A DNA stretch of 64,000 nucleotides from a virus: the IMG/VR virus record IMGVR_UViG_3300037132_000149, positions 1-64,000 of that record; one strand, given 5' to 3'. Positions 14,270-22,105 of the stretch are shown piece by piece. Position 1 is the first letter of the stretch, and each line of letters starts with the position of its first letter. The translations under genes were made by a program, and so were the position numbers. The notes under the pieces are model-generated. The model made no database searches and was not told where the DNA came from. It worked only from the letters and a program-made list of their open reading frames with translations.

Positions 14270-14680
14270 ATGGCCAGATACAGAGAACTGCCGGTCGTCG
14301 TCGATGCCACGCAGTGGTTTAAGAACGGCGACCACCCAGACGATTACACCCGGTCGCGGCGCGGCCTCACGGCCACGGGCACCGCGCTCTTCTCTGCCGA
14401 GCACGCTAGGCGGCAGGGCTGGGAGGGCGACGTGGTGCGCTACTACCGCGACCCGTTGGTCCCTGGGTCTTTGCTCTGCATGGACTGCGGCAAGACCATG
14501 CACGTCCACGGGTGGCTCGATACCGGGGGGAGCGGCCAGGCGGTCTGCCCTGGCGACTTTGTCGTCACCGGCGTCGACGGCAAGCCCTTCGCTGTAAAGC
14601 CGGATGCCTTCAAGCAACGCTACCAGCGGGTCATCCAGCCACCGGCCAGTGTGACCGAGAATTTACCGGAGCCGCTGTGA
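14270..14680 (+). CDS. Phage hypothetical protein, second 'PGDFV' family member
   Basis: Starts MARYRELPVVVDATQWFKNG, contains LLCMDCGKTMHVHGWLDTGG and CPGDFVVTGVDGKPFAVKPD then FKQRYQRV. This full pattern (VxDATQW, HGWIDT, CPGDWIIxG, KPDxF) is familiar from small proteins of many phages. The gene before it shares the last part. Role unknown. Confidence 0.65.
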   Translation: MARYRELPVVVDATQWFKNGDHPDDYTRSRRGLTATGTALFSAEHARRQGWEGDVVRYYRDPLVPGSLLCMDCGKTMHVHGWLDTGGSGQAVCPGDFVVTGVDGKPFAVKPDAFKQRYQRVIQPPASVTENLPEPL

Positions 14681-14916
14681 AAGAGTGCGCGCTCTGCCAC
14701 CGGCCATTCGGCGCGACGAAGCGGCTTTGCTTCGCCTGCGGCCGGCCCATTCTTAAAAATCACAAGTGGCACGTCGTCGGTTGCTACATCGTGCACGATG
14801 ACTGCCAGAACCCAACCCAGCGGCCCCTGGTGCGCACGCCGGCGCCGTCCGGGGCTATACCCTTCCAGACGGCCGACGCGCCCGAGGAGGCAGCAGAGGA
14901 GCGTAATGCGGCCTAA
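14677..14916 (+). CDS. Small zinc-finger protein (79 aa)
   Basis: A GTG at 14677 overlaps the previous stop (GTGA). The first 45 residues hold four CxxC-type elements: CALCHRPFGATKRLCFACGR then HKWHVVGCYIVHDDC. This could bind two zinc ions in a double treble-clef. The rest is disordered. Its end overlaps the following gene by 11 bases. Confidence 0.6.
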   Translation: MKECALCHRPFGATKRLCFACGRPILKNHKWHVVGCYIVHDDCQNPTQRPLVRTPAPSGAIPFQTADAPEEAAEERNAA

Positions 14917-15346
14917 AAAAATTATTCTGATCGCCGACCCCAACGAGCAGCGGCTCTCGGTCATGCTCTACACCCTCGCCACAAACGGCTACCGCGTGCT
15001 GCGTGCGTCGTCCAGCCAGGAGGCGGTCGCGTCCTACGCGACAGCCGAGATCGTCGACCTCGTGATCGTCTCCGAGACCAAGGACAACCCGCAGTTCCCG
15101 GCCCGGCAATTGGTCGAGCAGTTGCGCAAGTTGCGCCGGCACATTCCGGTGCTGCTGCTCACCGACGGCGAGCCCCAGGCCGGCGATCTCTGGGCCGACG
15201 CGGTCGTCGCGAGAATTGCGTGCCCGTCGCTCGAGCTGCTGGAGCGCGCGAGGGTCATGAGCGCGCGCAAGCGCGGACCCAGAAAAGTGGAATTCAGCAA
15301 GGCTCCGGCGGCCGAGCCCGTCGTCATTGAGGCGGTCGCGCGATGA
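14906..15346 (+). CDS. Receiver-like protein with no phospho-acceptor Asp (pseudo-receiver)
   Basis: Residues 1-95 have the alternating fold of response-regulator receivers: KKIILIADPNEQRLSVMLYT, GYRVLRASSSQEAVASY, IVDLVIVSETKD, HIPVLLLTDGE. Only one acid of the N-terminal acidic pair is present (AD rather than DD/ED), and where the phospho-acceptor Asp should end strand 3 the sequence is VIVSE, with Ser. It should therefore not be phosphorylated in the normal way. No output domain follows, only a basic tail. An orphan winged-helix protein is encoded at 6584-6952. Confidence 0.6.
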   Translation: MRPKKIILIADPNEQRLSVMLYTLATNGYRVLRASSSQEAVASYATAEIVDLVIVSETKDNPQFPARQLVEQLRKLRRHIPVLLLTDGEPQAGDLWADAVVARIACPSLELLERARVMSARKRGPRKVEFSKAPAAEPVVIEAVAR

Positions 15347-15567
15347 AAACGTCCCGACCGGGGTCCGAGGTTCGCGAAGTGATGGATATTCGCCAGGCCG
15401 CGGCGTACCTGCAGCTCTCCTCAGACACCATTTATAAATACGCCCTGCAGGGCAAGATCCCGGCTTTCAAACTCGGCAACCGCTGGCGTTTTACCCGTGG
15501 TCAGCTCAACAGGTGGATGGATCAACTGTCAGATGGAGGCAAAGATGGGCACCAGGACCGGCATTGA
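15343..15567 (+). CDS. Excisionase/MerR-like helix-turn-helix protein
   Basis: MDIRQAAAYLQLSSDTIYKY then ALQGKIPAFKLGNRWRFTRG and QLNRWM is the classic HTH_17 (excisionase/MerR-like) domain and fills nearly all of the 74 residues. It could be the Xis partner of the integrase or a small transcription factor; lying 10 kb from int it may be either. The start overlaps the previous stop (ATGA). Confidence 0.85.
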   Translation: MKTSRPGSEVREVMDIRQAAAYLQLSSDTIYKYALQGKIPAFKLGNRWRFTRGQLNRWMDQLSDGGKDGHQDRH

Positions 15568-16822
15568 ATGGACCGACTCCACATGGTCGCCGATGCGCGC
15601 GCGAGTGAAGCCCGACGCGGTAGCGATTGCCGTAGAAAAGGGCTACACGTCGCTGGTTGCGATTGCCGACAAGATGGCAGGCCGCACCGGGCAGCACTGC
15701 GAGCATGTCTCGCCGGGTTGCGAGCGCTGCTACGCCGAAACCAACAATCACCGCTGCCTGCCGGCCAACGGCACCGGGTTGCCCTACGATCGACGATCGC
15801 GCGATCTGGTCGAGGCCTTCGTCGACGAGAACGCGCTGATGCAGCCGTTCCATTGGCGGCCTGTTCTCCAGAACGACGGGACATACCTGAGAGGCAGCGA
15901 ACAGGCGCGGCGCATGGCCCAGTTGCCGGCGCATCGTCCGCGGCGCATCTTTGTCGAGAACCAGTCGGACCTCTTCGGCGAGTGGGTGACGGACCAGATG
16001 CTCGACCGCGTCTTCGCGGTGATGGCGCTGTGCCAGTGGCATATCTTTCAGGTGCTGACCAAGCGGCCGGCGCGGCTGCAGAGCTATTGTTCCGACGACG
16101 CGGCCCTAGGCCGCATCCTGCGCGCGGCAGACGGGTTAGCCAAAATCTTGAAAGGCCGGGCAGTGATGAAGGCCTGGGAAGTGGACGACGGTATGGGGGG
16201 CCGCCACCTTCCCAACGTCTGGCTGGGCGTGAGCGTTGAGAATCAGGCCGCGGCCGACGAGCGGATCCCGCTGCTACTTAGGACGCCAGCGGCCGTGCGG
16301 TTCATCTCAGCGGAGCCGCTGCTGGGGCCGATTGCGTTACCGCATCTCGTCTCCTTAGCCTGCATGGTCACGAGCGAGCTTCCAATTCCGCCAGCATTAA
16401 GCGTTCCCGCTGGCCAGCACATTGCGTTCTCAAATCCGCACGGAGCTCTTGCCGTCGCCGCCCAGGGTGGCGGTCTGCTCGGCATAAAGCCCGGCGAGTT
16501 TGTCGATCAGGGCACTGGCCTCGATTGGGTGATCTGCGGCGGCGAGAGCGGGCCTGGCGCGCGGGTGATGCACCCGGCTTGGGCGCGTAGCCTGCGCGAC
16601 CAATGCGTGGACCCGGGCGTGCCGTTTTTCTTTAAGCAGTGGGGCGCTTGGCGCCCGGCTAAGGATGGCAGGCTGATCGTCGCAGAGGATGGCCACATCC
16701 GGCCGAAGCACGAGACCCTCACCGACAAAGATTGCCGCATGCGTCGCGAGGCCAAGAAGGCCGCCGGCGCCGAGCTCGACGGCCGCGAGTGGCGGGAGTT
16801 CCCCGAGAGCGTGAGGCTGTGA
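15545..16822 (+). CDS. DUF5131 (phage Gp37/Gp68) family protein
   Basis: The ATG at 15545 has GGAGG upstream and lies inside the end of the previous gene. The 425-residue product starts GTRTGIEWTDSTWSPMRARV, with CEHVSPGCERCYAE at about 55-68 and FVENQSDLFGEWV; later VWLGVSVENQ, FISAEPLLGPI, DWVICGGESGPGARVMHPAW and FFFKQWGAW. These are the hallmark blocks of DUF5131. The conserved Cys-x5-Cys-x2-Cys near the N-terminus suggests a metal centre. Members occur in many phages next to methyltransferases; the reaction is unknown. It is longer than typical because of an insertion at about 255-310. Confidence 0.85.
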   Translation: MGTRTGIEWTDSTWSPMRARVKPDAVAIAVEKGYTSLVAIADKMAGRTGQHCEHVSPGCERCYAETNNHRCLPANGTGLPYDRRSRDLVEAFVDENALMQPFHWRPVLQNDGTYLRGSEQARRMAQLPAHRPRRIFVENQSDLFGEWVTDQMLDRVFAVMALCQWHIFQVLTKRPARLQSYCSDDAALGRILRAADGLAKILKGRAVMKAWEVDDGMGGRHLPNVWLGVSVENQAAADERIPLLLRTPAAVRFISAEPLLGPIALPHLVSLACMVTSELPIPPALSVPAGQHIAFSNPHGALAVAAQGGGLLGIKPGEFVDQGTGLDWVICGGESGPGARVMHPAWARSLRDQCVDPGVPFFFKQWGAWRPAKDGRLIVAEDGHIRPKHETLTDKDCRMRREAKKAAGAELDGREWREFPESVRL

Positions 16823-17274
16823 AGCTAAGCCCGGCGCAGCGCAAAGAACTGCGCGGAATGTTCGGCGGCCGCTGCGCCTACTGCGGCGAGAACCTAGCCG
16901 ACAAGTGGCATGCGGATCACGTCGAGCCGATTGAGCGAGAGACAGAGTTTGTTCTCAGCGTCACAGGCTACGGTTACGAAACCACGAGCGCCGGGTATAC
17001 AAAGAGCCGAGCCACGGGCCGTCTCCGCAAACCCCAAAACGAGCGCATAGACAACCTTTTCCCGGCGTGCGTTCGGTGCAACATTCTCAAGTCCAACGCA
17101 GACGTGGAGGGGTTCAGGACTATGCTCACCTACTTTGCCGAGAGCATCCCGCGAATCGCCGGCTACTCCCATGTGCATCATTTGATGCGATTTGGGAAGA
17201 TCACCATCGACCCAACGCCGGTCATTTTCTGGTTTGAGAAATACAGAGCGCAACGGACGGAGGCTCCAGATTGA
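16819..17274 (+). CDS. HNH endonuclease
   Basis: A GTG at 16819 overlaps the previous stop. The 151-residue protein has an HNH/zinc fold: GRCAYCGENLADKWHADHVE near residues 15-35, then a spacer and NLFPACVRCNILKS. CxxC...CxxC zinc knuckles and the ADH (catalytic His) plus Asn are all visible. Phage HNH proteins cut DNA during packaging, replication or homing. Here it sits between DUF5131 and a DNA methyltransferase, so it might also act on the DNA that the methyltransferase marks (inference). Confidence 0.85.
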   Translation: MKLSPAQRKELRGMFGGRCAYCGENLADKWHADHVEPIERETEFVLSVTGYGYETTSAGYTKSRATGRLRKPQNERIDNLFPACVRCNILKSNADVEGFRTMLTYFAESIPRIAGYSHVHHLMRFGKITIDPTPVIFWFEKYRAQRTEAPD

Positions 17275-19556
17275 AAGCGACAATCCTGGTCGGTGACGTG
17301 ATGGCGCGGCTCGGCGAACTGGCCGACGAGTCCGTGCAGTGTGTCGTCACCAGCCCGCCGTATTGGGGCCTGCGCGACTACAAGATCTCGCCGAGCGTGT
17401 GGCACGCTGTGCCGGGTTGCCGGCACGAATGGGCGGGTGTAGTTAGGCACCGAAGCGCTCGCGGCCCACAGGTGCCGCAGACCATTCACGCGCCGGCCGG
17501 CGATGTTCTTGTCGATGCCCAGCGCGACAGCGTGAGCAACTTCTGCCGGCTCTGCGGGGCCTGGCTTGGCAGCCTCGGCCTCGAGCCAACGCCGGAGCTT
17601 TACGTCGAGCACATCGTCCAGGTCTTCCGCGAGATCCGGCGGGTGCTCCGCAAAGACGGCACGCTCTGGATCAACCTAGGGGATAGCTACGCGACGGGCG
17701 CGGGCAGTGTCGGCAACTGCCCCGGCGGCGGCGGTGAGCAGGGAGCGCGCTGGGCCGGCGATGTCGACAGAATCCGCGACGAGAAGAGAGGCTACAGGGG
17801 CGATCGGCTGGCCAACGGCCATGGGACGAGCCCAGAAATACTCCGACGCAAAACTCGGGTTGGATCAAACCGGGCCCAGCGCGGCGACGGGAAAGGCGAG
17901 GGGGTGCCTTACGGTCCCATGACTCAGCCCAACCGCATGCCGATTGTGGGATGTAAGCCCAAGGACATGGTCGGCATCCCGTGGCTGGTCGCCTTCGCGC
18001 TGCGCGCCGACAGCTGGTATCTGCGCCAGGACATCATCTGGTCGAAACCGAACCCGATGCCGGAATCGGTTCAAGGCTCGCATTATTCCCGGCATCGAGT
18101 TACAATCGAAGAGTATGAGAGATTGTCGGGTTTGCGGTACATTGATGAGCGTGCCGGGGATGACTGGGCCGGCAACATGCCCCTCCTGTCGGAGAGAGAA
18201 GTACCTTGCCGTAAAGCGCCGCTATCAGCAAAGTCCAAAGGGGATTGCGACCTCTCAAGCCAGGGAGGAACGAGAAGACGTAAGAGAGAAGCGCCGGCAA
18301 TTCAGTCGGTCGCAGTACGGGAAGATCAACAAAGCGAAATACGAGGCGACTCCCAAAGGCCAGAAGACGCGCAAGAAGGCGCAGACCAAGTACAAAGATA
18401 CGCCGAAGGCGAAGTTAACGAGCGCCGCGCATCATCAGAAAACAAAAGACGATCCAGCGCGGAGATTGCAACGGAGCGCCGCGAACAGCCGTTATGCCCG
18501 GACAGAGAATGGGAAGGCCCGATCCCGTCGTCAACATGCCCAGCGCAAAGGGGCGATCTTATCCACGGACAACCCGGTGACGGCGCAGGATTGGGAGGAG
18601 ATTCTAAAAGCTCACAAATACCGCTGCTACTACTGCAAAAAGAAGGAGAAATTGACGATGGATCATGTGATCCCGCTCAGCAAGAAGGGCCAGCATACGA
18701 AGGAGAACCTGGTTCCAGCTTGCCAGTCATGCAACTCGAAGAAGAGCAACAAATTGATTCTTCTCTGTTAGTCGGGTGCCCAGGTTGCCCAAAGTGCCTT
18801 GAATACCACGGATACCTCTTCCACATGAGCGCGGGACGCTGCACCAAGAGCCATGAATACCTGTTCCTGCTGACCAAGAGCGCCCGGTACTACTACGATG
18901 CCGAGGCGATCAAAGAGCCGGCGGCAACGGACGATATGCGGCGACCGTACACTTCCGAGGGTGCATGGCAGTTAGACGGCCGACCTGTCGAGCAGCGGCA
19001 TGGCGGGGAGATGCGACCCGGATTTGAGCGTCTCGGCCGAGAGGGCGCAAACTCCAGGATGCACCAGGACAGAGACCCATCACACCCCGAAGAGTGCAAG
19101 GTGCGGACCGCCGGCAACAAGACGCATAAGACCGTCGCCGAATACGAGCGCAGCGACTCCGAGGAACACCGCACGGCTGCCGGGCTGCTCAAGATCGCCG
19201 ACACACCCTACCCACTCCGCAACAAGCGTGATGTGTGGACCATCGCGACCCAGCCTTATCCCGAGGCGCACTTCGCCACCTATCCCGAGGGGTTGGTTAC
19301 GCCCTGTGTTTTAGCCGGCAGCCGCGCCGGCGACCTCGTTCTGGACCCATTCTGCGGCTCGGGGACGACCGGCGCGGTGGCCCTCAAACTCGGCCGGGCC
19401 TTTTGCGGCATCGAACTCAGCGAGGGCTACGCCAAGCTGGCCGAGCGGCGCATCGGCGATGTCGCGCCCATGTTTAACCAGATCGAGACGGTAACCCCTG
19501 TAGATTCGCCGCCCCAATCCGTGCTACGCTCTACGGCAGGAGGCGCATCGACATGA
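17271..19556 (+). CDS. β-class DNA adenine/cytosine-N4 methyltransferase with a 250-residue insertion
   Basis: The first part holds CVVTSPPYWGLRDYK (motif IV, TSPPY at 27-31), then FREIRRVLRKDGTLWINLGD and WYLRQDIIWSKPNPMPESV. The last part holds TKSHEYLFLLTKSARYYYDA, DVWTIATQPY and DPFCGSGTTGAVALKLGRAF (motif I). This motif order (IV before I) marks the β class. Residues about 271-522, between ESV and the CTKSHEYL segment, are low-complexity and Gln/Glu/Arg-rich; they are the second-frame translation of an HNH gene (18115-18771), yet this frame has no stop. The enzyme would methylate phage DNA against restriction or for regulation. Target unknown. Confidence 0.85.
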   Translation: MKATILVGDVMARLGELADESVQCVVTSPPYWGLRDYKISPSVWHAVPGCRHEWAGVVRHRSARGPQVPQTIHAPAGDVLVDAQRDSVSNFCRLCGAWLGSLGLEPTPELYVEHIVQVFREIRRVLRKDGTLWINLGDSYATGAGSVGNCPGGGGEQGARWAGDVDRIRDEKRGYRGDRLANGHGTSPEILRRKTRVGSNRAQRGDGKGEGVPYGPMTQPNRMPIVGCKPKDMVGIPWLVAFALRADSWYLRQDIIWSKPNPMPESVQGSHYSRHRVTIEEYERLSGLRYIDERAGDDWAGNMPLLSEREVPCRKAPLSAKSKGDCDLSSQGGTRRRKREAPAIQSVAVREDQQSEIRGDSQRPEDAQEGADQVQRYAEGEVNERRASSENKRRSSAEIATERREQPLCPDREWEGPIPSSTCPAQRGDLIHGQPGDGAGLGGDSKSSQIPLLLLQKEGEIDDGSCDPAQQEGPAYEGEPGSSLPVMQLEEEQQIDSSLLVGCPGCPKCLEYHGYLFHMSAGRCTKSHEYLFLLTKSARYYYDAEAIKEPAATDDMRRPYTSEGAWQLDGRPVEQRHGGEMRPGFERLGREGANSRMHQDRDPSHPEECKVRTAGNKTHKTVAEYERSDSEEHRTAAGLLKIADTPYPLRNKRDVWTIATQPYPEAHFATYPEGLVTPCVLAGSRAGDLVLDPFCGSGTTGAVALKLGRAFCGIELSEGYAKLAERRIGDVAPMFNQIETVTPVDSPPQSVLRSTAGGAST
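18115..18771 (+). CDS. HNH endonuclease nested in another frame of the methyltransferase gene
   Basis: A 218-residue protein in the +1 frame relative to the methyltransferase. It starts MRDCRVCGTLMSVPGMTGPA with a second CPSC, a zinc ribbon. A long Lys/Arg-rich linker with repeated K-x-T-P-K-(G/A) units follows. The C-terminus is a good HNH domain: HKYRCYYCKKKEKLTMDHVI, PLSKKGQHTKENLVPACQSC, NSKKSNK. The domain set is that of a homing or mobile endonuclease. The coding sequence is clearly better in this frame than in the methyltransferase frame, which it interrupts at a conserved spot. Confidence 0.8.
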   Translation: MRDCRVCGTLMSVPGMTGPATCPSCRREKYLAVKRRYQQSPKGIATSQAREEREDVREKRRQFSRSQYGKINKAKYEATPKGQKTRKKAQTKYKDTPKAKLTSAAHHQKTKDDPARRLQRSAANSRYARTENGKARSRRQHAQRKGAILSTDNPVTAQDWEEILKAHKYRCYYCKKKEKLTMDHVIPLSKKGQHTKENLVPACQSCNSKKSNKLILLC

Positions 19557-19753
19557 CCACCGCCAACATCGACGTCGACCTGCCTCGGGCTCAGGGCCGG
19601 ATCTTGAGCGTCTGCATCGGCTGTGGATCCCAGGTGGACTTCGAGCAGGCCTACTGCACCGCCTGCCAGCGTCAGATCAACGCCGCAGACCGGCTTGACC
19701 CCGACGCTATGGCCGAGCGTGAGTGGCGTGCGCGCGAACTTCGCGCCGCCTAA
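19553..19753 (+). CDS. Small zinc-ribbon protein (66 aa)
   Basis: Overlaps the methyltransferase stop (ATGA). SVCIGCGSQVDFEQAYCTAC has two CxxC pairs 12 residues apart, a compact zinc finger. It is the last rightward gene, ending 13 bp from the end of the convergent terminase gene. Role unknown. Confidence 0.6.
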   Translation: MTTANIDVDLPRAQGRILSVCIGCGSQVDFEQAYCTACQRQINAADRLDPDAMAEREWRARELRAA

Positions 19754-19766
19754 GCCATTGGCACCC

Positions 19767-21470
19767 TTAGGCCCTTGGAATCTTGAGGCCGCCAATCCGG
19801 GGGCCCGTCAGGGGCAACCCCGCAGCAACCGCCTTTTCCTTCTGCGCAATCCGGTGGGCTTCCTGCAGCGCCCAGCGCGCGATCGAGGTCTCATCGACGC
19901 CCGAGGCGCGCATCTCCTTCACCCTCTCCAGCATCTTGAGCCGCTCGGGCTTCACTGCCTCCACCAGCCAGGTGTTATAGGCATAGGCCACCATGTCGTA
20001 GAGGTCGTCGTCGGCGTCGCCGTGGATCTTCTTCACCGCCTTGCGCTCGTCGATCACCCGGGTCGCGACCGAGTTAAAGGTGCGCGGCATGGCCGTGGTC
20101 AGGACGATCTCCCTGCCGGCCAGGCCGGTGTAGAGTTTCTGGGCGTTGTCGGCAGGGTTCTTGTGGCTCTTGATCAGCGAAACCCCGTGCTTCGCAAACA
20201 CGCCGGCGATGATGTCGAAGTTGGTCTCGCCGGTGCCGTCCTCGTTGTCATTGGCGGGGTCGATCGTGGCAAACAGGATTTTGCGCCGCTCGTCGCCCAT
20301 GCGCGGCTTGATCCAGAACTCGCAGATTTTTTCCGCGAACTCTTTGGAGATCATCTTCTGCTCGCTCAGTTCACCGATCCCGAAGACGCGGCCGTTGTCG
20401 TCGACCGCAAACAACCCCGCCGCGGCGTGCGAGTTCCCGTAGCCGTAGTCGATCGAGATGAAGTGATTCCACCACCACTCGACGCCCACCTGCTGGAAGG
20501 GCATCGACCACTCCGGCCGCAGGAACCCGAAGTAGAGGCTCTCGGCGTTGCACCAGCAGCCATGGAGCAACTGCATCTGGATCTCCGGGGTCTGCGAGAG
20601 CAGGGAGTCGATCTTGTCCTGGCCATAGAGGGGGTTGTCGGTCACCGAGGCCGGAAAGAACGCGACGGTCTTGTGCGTCAACTCAGACGGCGATGGCGGC
20701 CAACTCCAGCTTGTGCCGGAGTAGACGCGGCCTGGCCACACCGAGGAGTGCAGCGGGTCCGCGTCGAGCCTGGTGCCGGGGTAGTGGAGCGGGCAGCGGT
20801 TGCGCAGGAAGACGCTCATCTGCCAGCCGTGCCCGACGCCGCCGGGGTTGGTCGCAAAGCGCGCCCGCACGCGCAACCGGCGGTCGACCGCGGCGAGCCA
20901 GGCGATCATCTGCCTAACCCGAGCCTTGGGGTGCAGACCGCTCTCGTCGATGCCCAGCCAGGAGTATGGGTTACCGCGGTACTTCTTGAGGTCGGCGTCA
21001 CTTGAGAGGTAGCCGAACCGGATACGGGCGCCGCTGCTGCCCAGAATCTTCACCCAGCGGCCGCGCTTGAATTCATACTCGGGAAAGATCCACTGGCCGC
21101 CGCCGGTTCTCAGCCGGTACTTGGCGCCCAGCGGTTCATAGGCCGCCTTCATCCGGTCGCCGATCTGGTCAAACTCGCCCAGTGACTCGCGCAAAAGCAG
21201 ACCCCTGAAACTCGGGATCATGTACTCCTGCATCGCGTCGCCAACCAGAAAATCGCTCTTGCCCCCGCCCGACTGGCCGCCGTAGAGAAGCATCTCCGCC
21301 GGCGAGCAGAGCGCGGCCTGCTGGGCGCCGTTGATCGGCCACCAGACCGGGTCGAGTTCGGCCGTCGGCGGTATCCAGGCAGGGAAATCGTTGGGGATTG
21401 AGAGCTCGCCGGGCGCGAGCGGCGGAGGCAGTTGGAACAGGGCCGGCGGTGTAAAGGATTGCGTGCTCAT
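19767..21470 (-). CDS. terL: Large terminase subunit (DNA-packaging ATPase/nuclease)
   Basis: A 567-residue terminase. The ATPase domain has Walker A LYGGQSGGGKSD (62-73), Walker B YSWLGIDES (Asp175-Glu176) and the coupling segment RFATNP. The C-terminal RNase-H-like nuclease begins FISIDYGYGNSHAAAG (Asp341 metal ligand) and continues to GDADDDLYDMVAYAYNTW. It cuts concatemeric DNA and pumps it into the capsid through the portal. It is the last gene of the late operon, overlapping the small subunit by four bases. Confidence 0.95.
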   Translation of the reverse strand: MSTQSFTPPALFQLPPPLAPGELSIPNDFPAWIPPTAELDPVWWPINGAQQAALCSPAEMLLYGGQSGGGKSDFLVGDAMQEYMIPSFRGLLLRESLGEFDQIGDRMKAAYEPLGAKYRLRTGGGQWIFPEYEFKRGRWVKILGSSGARIRFGYLSSDADLKKYRGNPYSWLGIDESGLHPKARVRQMIAWLAAVDRRLRVRARFATNPGGVGHGWQMSVFLRNRCPLHYPGTRLDADPLHSSVWPGRVYSGTSWSWPPSPSELTHKTVAFFPASVTDNPLYGQDKIDSLLSQTPEIQMQLLHGCWCNAESLYFGFLRPEWSMPFQQVGVEWWWNHFISIDYGYGNSHAAAGLFAVDDNGRVFGIGELSEQKMISKEFAEKICEFWIKPRMGDERRKILFATIDPANDNEDGTGETNFDIIAGVFAKHGVSLIKSHKNPADNAQKLYTGLAGREIVLTTAMPRTFNSVATRVIDERKAVKKIHGDADDDLYDMVAYAYNTWLVEAVKPERLKMLERVKEMRASGVDETSIARWALQEAHRIAQKEKAVAAGLPLTGPRIGGLKIPRA

Positions 21471-22054
21471 CCGACCTTAATTGAACCCAGCCGGCTCTTG
21501 ATCTTCGGCGCCGCTCCGGCCGGCGTGGTCGGCGTTGGCGGCTCAGGTACGCTCGGCGGCTGCGCCGCTGTCACGGGAAGAATGGGGGTCGGGGCTTCGG
21601 AGACCTGGACGAGGGCCTGGTAGAAGTGCGCCGGCCTGGGCGTCGCGTCCGAGTTTGGGTCGTCGCCGCCGCCGTGCGGCAGCAGCTCCAGCGATCGCAT
21701 GGCGCCGTGCTGGATCCGGCCGTTGACGACCAGGGCAGTCCGGATCGCGTCCATCTTGAGCGAGCCGTGCTCTTTGGGGTCGAGGACCATGACCTCGACC
21801 AGCGACGAGTCGATCAACTCGTTGGTTAGTTTCTCGGCCTTGACCTGCTGGCGCGCGCGCTCCAGGCGCACCGCCTCGTCCTGGCGCTCGAGTTCGGCCT
21901 GGAACTCGGGCAGGTTGAAGGTCTTGATCGCCTGATTTTTAGGGATCCTCGCGTGTTCGGCGCCCTTGTAGATGTCGCGGTACTTGCGGAATTCCGTGAC
22001 CATGCGCAACTGCGGCCTGGTCAGGGGTGGGGGGTCTTTCTCTTTTTTTGCCAT
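21467..22054 (-). CDS. terS: Probable small terminase subunit
   Basis: A 195-residue protein directly before terL (ATGA overlap). Residues 15-50 (QLRMVTEFRKYRDIYKGAEH, ARIPKNQAIKTFN) resemble the DNA-binding helices of phage TerS, and 50-95 form a long charged helix suited to the central oligomerisation core. The C-terminus is Pro-rich and disordered. Identity rests on size, helix layout and position. Confidence 0.65.
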   Translation of the reverse strand: MAKKEKDPPPLTRPQLRMVTEFRKYRDIYKGAEHARIPKNQAIKTFNLPEFQAELERQDEAVRLERARQQVKAEKLTNELIDSSLVEVMVLDPKEHGSLKMDAIRTALVVNGRIQHGAMRSLELLPHGGGDDPNSDATPRPAHFYQALVQVSEAPTPILPVTAAQPPSVPEPPTPTTPAGAAPKIKSRLGSIKVG

Positions 22055-22067
22055 GCCCGTTGCCCTT

Positions 22068-22082
22068 CTCGTTGCCCTGCTC
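22068..22082 (-). promoter_or_regulatory. Late-gene leader motif, copy 1 (GAGCAGGGCAACGAG)
   Basis: Minus-strand 15-mer ending 13 bases before the terS ATG. The same 15 bases occur before the 52683 start and a variant before the 43473 start. It overlaps the region where a ribosome-binding site or translational enhancer would lie. Confidence 0.45.
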
Positions 22083-22105
22083 TTGCAAATTCATGAATCT
22101 GTGAA

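Noticed and set aside
18080-18835. Group I intron with an HNH homing gene
   Set aside because: I could not find a convincing intron core or clean splice ends, and the methyltransferase frame stays open throughout, which an intron does not need. RNA evidence would settle it.
19754-19766. Bidirectional terminator between the convergent operons
   Set aside because: The 13-bp gap and its surroundings show no stem-loop with a U tract.
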